A DNA stretch of 64,000 bases, taken from the NCBI RefSeq assembly GCF_900104765.1, contig NZ_LT629737.1, forward strand, positions 1,922,001 through 1,986,000. The letters are read 5' to 3'. A program made the position numbers and the translations under genes. Position 1 is the stretch's first letter. Each line of letters starts with the position of its first letter. The notes under the pieces are model-generated. The model was not told the DNA's origin. It was given only the letters and a program-made list of their open reading frames with translations, and did not search any database. Of this stretch, positions 34,296 through 40,930 are shown one piece after another. The stretch is from Gillisia sp. Hel1_33_143. GTDB lineage: Bacteria; Bacteroidota; Bacteroidia; Flavobacteriales; Flavobacteriaceae.

Positions 34296-34373
34296 TTTCT
34301 TCTTTATTAAGTTAGATAGCATGTTAGAATTCGGTTACTATAGTCAATGGTATTGCAAGTTTAGTTTCTCCGA

Positions 34374-34856
34374 TTATTTTAGAATAACTCTTTTATAAGG
34401 AATTAGAGCACAGTTTTGTAATTCACCGCAACCTAATAGTAGTTCATTATTTTCAAAGTAAAAACTACGACTATGTTCAATATCTGATTTTATTAAGATT
34501 AGGTTTTCTAAAGGAACACTCTCAAAATAATTTTCTTCATTAGAAGCCCAGCTGTTATATTTTAATCTAATCATATTATTGTCAACATTGTAGGTTCCGA
34601 TTTCTTTAGAAAAATATCCAAGTTTTTCTTGATTATTTTTATCGATTATGAACAACAACGAAGTATAAGTATTATTGGAAGAAAAATTAATTTGGGAAAC
34701 TATTAAATAATCTCCTTCGTTAAGTCCTTCAATTTCTGCTGCCACAGGTTCATATGATCGCTCCCAAGTTCCTAACAGTCTTGGACTGGAATTATCATCC
34801 TTACTACATCCTAATACAAATAAGAATAAGATTGTAATCCATAATACATTTTTCAT
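34374..34856 (-). CDS. Cassette gene: unknown lipoprotein (lipocalin-like)
   Basis: 160 residues from the ATG at 34856 (KNVLWITILFLFVLGC, Cys about 17). The upstream in-frame ATG would put a second hydrophobic run before the signal. The mature part begins LLGTWERSYEP and alternates short strands (TYTSLLFIID; GTYNVDNNMIRLKYNSW), like lipocalin-type DUF domains of Bacteroidetes. It shares cassette 11 with the 33870 gene. A short AT-rich gap between them holds TATTGCAAGTTT, which resembles the cassette's own start, so two cassettes may have fused. Confidence 0.6.
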   Translation of the reverse strand: MKNVLWITILFLFVLGCSKDDNSSPRLLGTWERSYEPVAAEIEGLNEGDYLIVSQINFSSNNTYTSLLFIIDKNNQEKLGYFSKEIGTYNVDNNMIRLKYNSWASNEENYFESVPLENLILIKSDIEHSRSFYFENNELLLGCGELQNCALIPYKRVILK

Positions 34857-34923
34857 AATTATATCATTTGTTATTAATATAATAGATATTTTGATAACGA
34901 AAGGTTGCTTCAAAATTTGCTAC

Positions 34924-35048
34924 AACGGTTACGGTTATCGCAAGTTGCGGGAGTAGGGACGCGGACTTGTCGGCTTAACCAATTTACTTCTTGGTTTCTA
35001 AAATTACACTTTTTCGATAAAACCCGTTATTTGCGATGAACCGATGTT
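34924..35048 (-). repeat. attC-like site 12
   Basis: 125 nt, AAC 34924 to GTT 35046. Boxes ACGGTTATC and GATGAACCG; type-I hairpin with GGACTTG. Confidence 0.9.
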
Positions 35049-35631
35049 ACCTATCGTTTTTTATCTCTTTTCTAATGTATAGATCTTTAATTTTTTCATT
35101 TATCGTAGTATCATTTCTTATAAATTGCGAATATGATGTACACGAATGAACACATGCTAACATGAACCTTTTCCCATTTTCTTGAAAGAATAGTAATGCG
35201 TCATCATAATCCACCTTGACACTTTCTATTGTAGGATTTGTTGATTCATAAATATACTTATAAGTTAATACTTGAATTTTCTCTATAGGAGAAGAAGGAG
35301 CGAATGAAATTGAAGAATTCATATTTTGAAAAACATACTGGTCAAATTTGTTTTTTAGTTCATTCTCATTTCTTTTTATTGCAAACTCCATCCTAAAAAA
35401 ATCAACATCATCTTCCTCATCGAATATACTCCTGAATTTAAAAGTCTTAAGTTGTTTAGAACCTATTATATTTTCTGATAAGTAAGGCATATAGAAATAA
35501 CTAGATTCCATTATTTTATCCTCCGTAGAAATATTTAAACTCGGCGCACTAATTATATAAACATCTTTTTTCAATAACTCTTCTAAAACTTTAATTTGTT
35601 TTTCGGTAATATGTATTTTATGTGTCTTCAT
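35047..35631 (-). CDS. Cassette gene: unknown protein, stop codon in the GTT box
   Basis: 194 residues, no signal or membrane segment, no family recognised. It starts KTHKIHITEKQIKVLEELLKK and has a Phe/Asp-rich centre. The stop codon TAA is formed by the outer box of site 12 (bases 35047-35049), so the gene fills its cassette to the last base. The start is only 14 bp from the next AAC box, which leaves very little room for a private promoter. Confidence 0.6.
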   Translation of the reverse strand: MKTHKIHITEKQIKVLEELLKKDVYIISAPSLNISTEDKIMESSYFYMPYLSENIIGSKQLKTFKFRSIFDEEDDVDFFRMEFAIKRNENELKNKFDQYVFQNMNSSISFAPSSPIEKIQVLTYKYIYESTNPTIESVKVDYDDALLFFQENGKRFMLACVHSCTSYSQFIRNDTTINEKIKDLYIRKEIKNDR

Positions 35632-35644
35632 AAAAATGATAGGT

Positions 35645-35767
35645 AACGGTCTCGGTTAACACAAGTTGCGGGAGTAGGGATGCGAACTTGTCGGCTTAGG
35701 TTTTAATTGTTGGTTAATTTAATTATTTTCTTTGAGAAGCTACCCGTTATTTGTGATAACCGTTGTT
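35645..35767 (-). repeat. attC-like site 13
   Basis: 123 nt, AAC 35645 to GTT 35765. The left half is type I; the right half carries a third sequence type (TTGTTGGTTAATTTAATTAT) shared only with site 16. Confidence 0.9.
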
Positions 35768-35780
35768 GGCAGCTGTTTTT

Positions 35781-36434
35781 TTAACTTATCCAAGTTCTGA
35801 AATCTTCGATTATCTTCCATTTACCATTAATTTTTCTCAAATAAAAAGCTCTTCCATTTCCGCAAAGATGTCCACATCGATAATCTAATTCGATATATGC
35901 CGTTTGTTTATCTAAAGAAAAAATTGGTATTGACATTTCATAAAAATCGTAATCTTCACCATTTTTTATTTTTTTTAGTTCCTTTTGAAAAGTCGTCGTG
36001 TTTAATCTTTCTGTAATTTTTCTTTCAATTTTGATTCTTTTAGGATTAGAATTTTGAGATAATATGAAGGAAGAATCTTTCTTAGAAAAAAGTATTTCGT
36101 CACTTATATGGTCATATAAAATAGTTGTTATGTAACGATTTCCAGGTGCTGCTGGAGGAATTACACCTTGATTATCTTCAATAGGAACATCTATTGTTAT
36201 TTTTTTTAGTTCACTACAGAGTTTAGTAGTGTTTAAATTGTCTTTTGAAACATTCAAATGTTCCTTATAAATTATAACCTCAATAATTTCGCTGATATCA
36301 TTATTTAGATCTTTTTCAATATTGAATTCTATTTTATCATATCTAGTTTTATTTGGTTCGAGAAGCCTTTTATTAGTAGAGCAAGAAGCCAAGATCAATA
36401 TCAGAATCACAAATGTTATGGGAAAATTTTTCAT
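35781..36434 (-). CDS. Cassette gene: unknown lipoprotein
   Basis: 217 residues with a lipoprotein signal (FVILILILASC, Cys about 18). The C-terminal half has a likely disulfide pair (ELDYRCGHLCGNGRAFYLRKINGKWKIIEDF), a pattern seen in NTF2-like or heme-independent surface domains. Family not recognised. Single gene of cassette 13, with ends GTTGGCAGCTG and TTGCTGCCAAC. Confidence 0.6.
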   Translation of the reverse strand: MKNFPITFVILILILASCSTNKRLLEPNKTRYDKIEFNIEKDLNNDISEIIEVIIYKEHLNVSKDNLNTTKLCSELKKITIDVPIEDNQGVIPPAAPGNRYITTILYDHISDEILFSKKDSSFILSQNSNPKRIKIERKITERLNTTTFQKELKKIKNGEDYDFYEMSIPIFSLDKQTAYIELDYRCGHLCGNGRAFYLRKINGKWKIIEDFRTWIS

Positions 36435-36508
36435 TTTCTATTATTGTTGAATGATTGCCATTCATTTTAAAACTTTGTTCTTTGCAGTATATCTCTGAAA
36501 TTGCTGCC

Positions 36509-36632
36509 AACTGTCTCGGTTAACACAAGTTGCGGGAGTAGGGACGCGGACTTGTCGGCTTAGTTGTTTGTTTCTTGATGACTAAAATATAACTTTTACT
36601 TGAATACCCGCTATTTGGGCTTAACCGATGTT
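36509..36632 (-). repeat. attC-like site 14 (mosaic)
   Basis: 124 nt, AAC 36509 to GTT 36630. The left half is type I (CTCGGTTAAC, TTGCGGGAGT), the right half type II (CCCGCTATTTGGGCTTAACC), so the site is a hybrid of the two types. Confidence 0.88.
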
Positions 36633-36642
36633 GTGTGTAGTT

Positions 36643-37317
36643 TTATTTAACGAAATTTTTCATATCATTAGTTCTACCTTTTTCAATAATACCCTTTTCC
36701 TCTGCCTCTTCATAACAGTTTAAAATTGCTAATTTCATTTCTTCAAGATTTGCTTTTTTCCAGACTGGGCGCATATGTTTAATCCATAATTCTAAACCTT
36801 TCTCGCTGTCAATTCCAAGTTTATCATTTCGTATTAAGGATTTCGCAGATTCAAGAATTTCAGTTGCTAAATCTTTATCAATAACCTTTTCTGGAAAACT
36901 CCATACACCCTTTGAGTAAATGTCCGTATACAAGGAAAGTTGTTTGATATTTTCTAAATCTTTCGTATGAGTCATGTTAGATCCAAACAAGGTTCTATAA
37001 TCTTCCATTTTTCTTGCTCCTGAGTCAAAAAGATCTTGAAATATCCACATAGTATTTTTAGATGTGTGCTTTCTGTAATTTTGCCATTCTTTATTTAATA
37101 CTTTCAGGTCATCTTCAAGTAGAATACCTCTCAAAATATTTGTTTTCCCTTGTTCTTCTATTGCAAGAATCGATAAAGTAACACTTCTTTGATACCTTTC
37201 GTTTTCAAATAGTAACTTAGAATCTTGAAGTAGATTAAATGCATTCTCTTTCGCAAGTCTTATTCCTTCTGAAGCTAATTTTGGAGTAAGTTTTCCTTTA
37301 AATTGATATCCTCTCAT
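36643..37317 (-). CDS. Cassette gene: AbiV-family abortive infection protein
   Basis: 224 residues. The N-terminal segment, SEGIRLAKENAFNLLQDSKLLFENERYQRSVTLSILAIEEQGK in consecutive parts, is the signature of the AbiV family: long helices with the E-E-x-GK end. The rest is helical. AbiV from Lactococcus blocks phage translation by binding a phage protein. The start ATG is only 14 bp from the next AAC box and the stop 10 bp from GTT. Clear evidence that the array carries anti-phage cargo. Confidence 0.85.
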   Translation of the reverse strand: MRGYQFKGKLTPKLASEGIRLAKENAFNLLQDSKLLFENERYQRSVTLSILAIEEQGKTNILRGILLEDDLKVLNKEWQNYRKHTSKNTMWIFQDLFDSGARKMEDYRTLFGSNMTHTKDLENIKQLSLYTDIYSKGVWSFPEKVIDKDLATEILESAKSLIRNDKLGIDSEKGLELWIKHMRPVWKKANLEEMKLAILNCYEEAEEKGIIEKGRTNDMKNFVK

Positions 37318-37331
37318 ATAAAATTACATAC

Positions 37332-37453
37332 AACGTATGCGTATATGAATAGTTGCGGAGTTAAAATACTATATTATTCAGCTTTACTGAATTTTAAATT
37401 TATACAATAATTTTGGTTTCATCTCAATACCGCTATTATTTATATACGCCGTT
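37332..37453 (-). repeat. attC-like site 15 (divergent variant)
   Basis: 122 nt, AAC 37332 to GTT 37451. Boxes GCGTATATGAATAG and CTATTATTTATATACGC, spacers GTAT and C. Core sequence unlike the main type but same length and plan. Confidence 0.85.
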
Positions 37454-37801
37454 AGGTGCAGTTACATCCAGAGGGTAGAGTGAGTAACGTAGTTAGGGGC
37501 ATCTTTCCTTAGTCTGAGTTTTTTGAACCGTTAGAACTTGCTCATATCCATCGTTTAGGATATGCGTTGTTCTATAAGGGCATCCAAAAAAAATGAAACA
37601 ATAAGTGGGGTTTTTACTTAGTTCATTTCTCCTTTATTTCTTTTAACTTGAAGCAAGCTTTAAACGTTGCCAAACGTTTTGAAAGTGAACTTTCAACGAT
37701 GACAATCGAAAGCTTGAAGAAAATTTCACTAATCATTTCCAACTATTCTTTCTTTTTTGGATTCAAACTGCAACAAATGAAGAGGACCCTAATTGCACCT
37801 T
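37454..37801 (-). other. Cassette 15, without a normal gene
   Basis: 348 bases bounded by a proper start (GTTAGGTGCAGTTA) and end (TAATTGCACCTTAAC) but with no open reading frame over 60 codons. The only candidate is a 37-codon frame at 37623-37736. It may be a noncoding-RNA cassette, a promoter cassette or a decayed one. Confidence 0.6.
37623..37736 (-). CDS. Possible small protein of cassette 15
   Basis: 37 codons from ATG (37736) to TGA (37623), beginning MISEIFFKLSIVIVESS and ending in a lysine-rich tail. It is hydrophobic then basic, as in small membrane-active peptides. It contains a perfect 7-bp inverted repeat (TTGAAAG/CTTTCAA). Chance cannot be excluded at this length. Confidence 0.25.
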   Translation of the reverse strand: MISEIFFKLSIVIVESSLSKRLATFKACFKLKEIKEK

Positions 37802-37924
37802 AACGGTCTCGGTTAACACAAGTTGCGGGAGTAGGGACGCGAACCTGTCGGCTTAGTTTTTAATTGTTGGTTAATTTAATTATTTTCGTTGAAAAGCTAC
37901 CCGTTATTTGTGATAACCGTTGTT
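37802..37924 (-). repeat. attC-like site 16
   Basis: 123 nt, AAC 37802 to GTT 37922. Left half type I, right half like site 13. Confidence 0.9.
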
Positions 37925-39184
37925 GGCTGACAGGCATAATGGTTCACAAAACTTTTTGTTTACAACCTTATCTCTTAACACTGCCTTATTATTAAAGTTT
38001 CGCGTAATATTCATTGATAATTCACTGAAGTTATCTTGTCCATTTTGCTTCTTATAATAAAATGGTTTAATTGAAACACAGTTTTGATTCTCGAATAGGG
38101 TGTTTAATAATGTTCTGTCTGAGTTTCCACAAGAATGTCCAAAAATAAATATTTGGTATTGATCACTATTTATGAATTCTAATAGCTTTTTATAATTATC
38201 TGTTTCCAAATACTTAATAGATTTAATATGCTCTAAATATCTATTATCATTTAGATTTTCGATTGTTTTATAATTTTGGTCAATCTCATCTCCAAATCCA
38301 AAAATTATTGGATTATATTCTTTTTCATATACTGTGCCGTGTATATGAATTGAAATAGTGTTGAAATTATTGTCTAGGTTGTTAAAGTAAACTGTGTTGG
38401 GATTTATATAATGTTTATGTGACTTTGTATAATTAAAGTTTAAGAAGAGAATATTATCCGGAAATAATTTAAAATAGTTAGGAGCAGAATCACTCGTCAA
38501 TAATTTTCTTATCATAAGATAGTCATCTTCCGAACCTAATTTATCAATCAATCTTCTTTCTACTTCACTCAATTTATTTCTTACAAATACATCTGGTTGG
38601 GCATTTTTAAAATTTTCTTTGGCTTTGTTTAATTCTAATTTTGCTTTTTCATTAATTGCTTTTTCGGTAAAATCTTTAAATTCAAATCTTGAATATATTT
38701 TAGATGTAATTTGTGCTCTACAGGATGAATTTTCGATTTTAGCATTATTTTCAATCTGTGTTATGTATTTGTTCAGATAATTTTTAATACGATCAAAATC
38801 CTGATTTAATTCTGAAATTTTGTAATTGTTATTTTGCTCCTTAAAACTTTCTACTAGTAACTGGTAATATTCATTTTCAATATCAACCCATTTTTCCGTA
38901 TTATTTTTTACAGTTATAGCTTTCAAAAGATGGTTTTTCCATCTTAATGTTGTCCTTGCATTTTCAACGGAAATTCTTATTGTTTCAAATTGATTTTCTC
39001 CTTCAATGAAGGTCATTGGAATTTGATCAATAACAATATTTTCATTTTCAAATCTTGTTAGTTTTCTAGTTAATGATATCTCATTAAAAATGTTATCCCA
39101 ATAAAAATTTAAAAAGTCGGAAAATGATGTTTTCAATCCATGAGCTAAATCGAACCCATTTCCGATCAATATTATTCTGTTCAT
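37904..39184 (-). CDS. Cassette gene: AbiH-family abortive infection protein
   Basis: 426 residues. It starts NRIILIGNGFDLAHGLKTSF, the hallmark of bacteriophage abortive infection AbiH proteins. It continues with the family's central NILFLNFNYTKSH and the late FIFGHSCGNSDRTLL, which together make up the AbiH Rossmann-like core. The last nine residues (from SANNGYHK) are encoded by the attC-like site itself, with the stop inside the repeat. Cassette 16; the start lies 30 bp from the next AAC box. A phage-defence function is likely; how it senses infection is unknown. Confidence 0.87.
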   Translation of the reverse strand: MNRIILIGNGFDLAHGLKTSFSDFLNFYWDNIFNEISLTRKLTRFENENIVIDQIPMTFIEGENQFETIRISVENARTTLRWKNHLLKAITVKNNTEKWVDIENEYYQLLVESFKEQNNNYKISELNQDFDRIKNYLNKYITQIENNAKIENSSCRAQITSKIYSRFEFKDFTEKAINEKAKLELNKAKENFKNAQPDVFVRNKLSEVERRLIDKLGSEDDYLMIRKLLTSDSAPNYFKLFPDNILFLNFNYTKSHKHYINPNTVYFNNLDNNFNTISIHIHGTVYEKEYNPIIFGFGDEIDQNYKTIENLNDNRYLEHIKSIKYLETDNYKKLLEFINSDQYQIFIFGHSCGNSDRTLLNTLFENQNCVSIKPFYYKKQNGQDNFSELSMNITRNFNNKAVLRDKVVNKKFCEPLCLSANNGYHK

Positions 39185-39214
39185 TAAAACTATATTTTGT
39201 TTATGCTTGCAGCC

Positions 39215-39340
39215 AACGGTCTTGGTTAAGGCAAGTAGCGTGGAGTAGGGACGCGTTCTTGTCGGTTTTGTTGTTTGTTACTTGGTCTCTAAAATTACAC
39301 TTTTCATTTGAATACCCGCTATTTGCGCTTAACCGATGTT
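39215..39340 (-). repeat. attC-like site 17 (proximal end of the array)
   Basis: 126 nt, AAC 39215 to GTT 39338. Type-II core. In coding direction this is the first complete site after the probable entry point. Confidence 0.9.
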
Positions 39341-39353
39341 GGGCACTGTTTTT

Positions 39354-40079
39354 TTAGTTAAATGCTTCAGTATTAATTTTATAATCGTCAAGAATTTTTT
39401 TTACGAATTTTAAATCTTTTTGATTTTTGTTTATAAAGTTAATAGCCATTTTAAATGAAACATTTTCAAAATCTTTTCTCAAATTCTGAATATAAACTGT
39501 CTTTATTTCATCGTCAAGATACTTTTGATTTTTTATCTCATTGTATAAAAAATTAAATCTCGAAATATAAATAGTTAGCTCATCAAAATCTGATTCAAGA
39601 TCAGCTTCAATTTCTTGAACTGTCCAAAATTCATTGCTTTGACTTAATGCAGCTTCTTCTCTTGCTTCTTTTTCTTTACTTCTACTTTTATTCAGATTAT
39701 TTAAATATTCTTGACACCTTAAAACAATATTATTATTGATATTTTGAATGTCTTTGGAATTAAAAACTAAGTTTCTTTCAAACTTCTCAAATAATGAATC
39801 TATATAATTGAAAGCGTGTTCTTTTCTGGTTATATCAATTTGGTTTTCGTACTGTTCCTTTTGAGTTAGTAAAGTTTCTCTATGTTGTTTTTCTTGCCGG
39901 AAAAATGTGGCAAAAAGAGCACCAATGGTAATAATGCTTAAGATTGGACTAATATCATTAAATTTTATTCTTGAAAAATCCTCTGGAAGTATACCTACTA
40001 AATACCAAGAAAGTATTAGTACTATTAAAATTAAGATTATTACAATTAATACTTTGATTATTATTTTAATCATTTTCAT
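39354..40079 (-). CDS. Cassette gene: membrane-anchored coiled-coil protein, possible AbiC-like
   Basis: 241 residues. Two N-terminal hydrophobic helices (about 4-30 and 44-62, ISPILSIITIGALFATFF) are followed by RQEKQHRETLLTQKEQYENQIDITRKEHAFNYIDSLFEKFER and a helical C-terminal part. The layout, two helices then a coiled coil with FNYIDSLFE and late FNFLYNEI, is that of putative phage abortive infection proteins (putAbiC group). This is a moderate match. First cassette of the array in coding direction; its upstream edge at 40152 is the junction with non-cassette DNA. Confidence 0.6.
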   Translation of the reverse strand: MKMIKIIIKVLIVIILILIVLILSWYLVGILPEDFSRIKFNDISPILSIITIGALFATFFRQEKQHRETLLTQKEQYENQIDITRKEHAFNYIDSLFEKFERNLVFNSKDIQNINNNIVLRCQEYLNNLNKSRSKEKEAREEAALSQSNEFWTVQEIEADLESDFDELTIYISRFNFLYNEIKNQKYLDDEIKTVYIQNLRKDFENVSFKMAINFINKNQKDLKFVKKILDDYKINTEAFN

Positions 40080-40139
40080 TTCTAATTAAAGATTTTTTAA
40101 TAGTAATTTCTGCAAATTCATTAAATTCTAAAAAATTTT

Positions 40140-40165
40140 CATCTTAAAAATTGTGCCCAACTGGT
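40140..40165 (-). other. Array entry junction (attI-like position)
   Basis: The first cassette ends AAAAATTGTGCCCAAC (box AAC at 40152-40154), complementary to its start GTTGGGCACTGTTTTT. Beyond it the DNA is not an attC-like site, only a short TGGTTATATCC. In coding direction the junction reads GATATAACCAGTTGGGC, a good GTTRRRY site. In integrons this is where attI stands. Confidence 0.5.
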
Positions 40166-40278
40166 TATATCCACAGCAATATACTTATTTATTCAAGAAT
40201 GTTCCGGGATAAGCGCAGGTTTTGCTGTTTTTTAACCCATAAACATTAAATACAAAAATACTATTTAGAAAGAACAAT

Positions 40279-40299
40279 TTGTCATCTATATTGTCACCT
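40279..40299. promoter_or_regulatory. Two 12-bp-spaced arm-type repeats (right)
   Basis: TTGTCATCT (40279) and TTGTCACCT (40291), 12 bp apart, 45 bp inside the right attachment core. They mirror the three copies at the left end of the island. Confidence 0.6.
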
Positions 40300-40308
40300 A
40301 AAAATAAA

Positions 40309-40338
40309 AAACCCAGTAAGCATAGTGCTTACCGGGTT
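40309..40338 (-). terminator. ssrA: Terminator of the tmRNA gene
   Basis: Reading leftward, AACCCGGTAAGCA pairs with TGCTTACTGGGTT around a 3-nt loop and is followed by a T-run. It begins 4 bp after the tmRNA 3' end, inside the island boundary. Confidence 0.75.
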
Positions 40339-40341
40339 ATG

Positions 40342-40743
40342 TGGTGGAGTCGGAGGGTTTCGAACCCTCGTCCAAACAAGCAATTAACATAGCTTTCTAC
40401 ACGCTTATTTTTCACTTAATTGTCGATGCAAGACCGGCTGAAAACCACCAACCTTACACGTATTCTCATTTGAGCTTCAGAATTACATCAAGACCCTATA
40501 ATTCCTATATTTACTTTATCGATACCTCTGGTGTGAACGCCGTAAATCAAGGCTTTCACGAGGCATCTCGGCTCCCTACCTTGTAGGGATGAAGATAATC
40601 CTACTGTAATTCGGATTATGCAGCCAAGGCGTAGTTATTCTCGCCGTTTAAAAAAGTGTGAAATATGAGATTTACGAGCTATATCCCAGCGCTCGACGTG
40701 CTTACTATCCAATTAGACTCGCTGTCAAATCCAAGTCGACCCC
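40342..40743 (-). ncRNA. ssrA: Transfer-messenger RNA (tmRNA)
   Basis: About 402 nt on the minus strand. The 5' end GGGGTCGACTTGG pairs with the 3' end CGACTCCACCA (GGGGUCG with CGACUCC), and the T-arm GGGTTCGAAACCC is present near the 3' end. The tag frame at 40616-40645 reads GENNYALAA and stop. tmRNA with SmpB rescues stalled ribosomes and tags the nascent peptide. The 3' terminal segment is the integration target of the island; the element has restored an intact 3' end. Confidence 0.95.
40344..40356. repeat. attR (right attachment site inside ssrA)
   Basis: GTGGAGTCGGAGG, part of the tmRNA acceptor stem, repeated exactly at 14576-14588. Confidence 0.8.
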
Positions 40744-40930
40744 ATAAAATAATGAACTTTTGTGCGTTCCTGCTTAAAAAAGCAGGCCGGGCTAATCGTT
40801 TCAATCCATTCAATTTTTTTTCAAAATAAAATGGGATTTTCACTGCTATCCCTAACGCGGCTGCAAAGATACAGATTTAAATTTATATCTTTACAGAAGA
40901 CCTAGTTTAAAACAAAATCCATACCAAAAT

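Larger units (their letters stand above)
14576..40356. mobile_element. Integrated mobile island in the tmRNA 3' end
   Basis: A 13-bp direct repeat, GTGGAGTCGGAGG, occurs at 14576-14588 and again inside the 3' end of the tmRNA gene at 40344-40356. Between them are a tyrosine recombinase next to the left copy, a HTH excisionase-like protein, a plasmid Rep gene with iterons, a broken MobC-like gene, two IS3 elements and a long attC-like cassette array. TTGTCACCT repeats with 12-bp periodicity lie just inside both ends and look like recombinase arm sites. tmRNA 3' ends are a well-known target for such integrases. The element resembles an integrative mobilizable element or integrated plasmid; no relaxase or conjugation genes are seen. 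Confidence 0.85.

Noticed and set aside
20823-39340. Regularly spaced repeats taken as a CRISPR array
   Set aside because: Repeats are over 120 nt, spacers hold whole genes, and no cas genes are present.
39124-39357. 77-residue plus-strand frame across attC-like site 17
   Set aside because: It runs through the repeat and the start of AbiH on the other strand; no sign of selection.
20823-40154. Cassettes read as a row of independent transposons with terminal inverted repeats
   Set aside because: The inverted ends differ from unit to unit and match only within a unit, no transposase is encoded, and the conserved part lies outside the paired ends, as in attC.
40341-40586. 81-residue plus-strand open frame over the tmRNA gene
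   Set aside because: It is antisense to a clear tmRNA and has no protein-like features.
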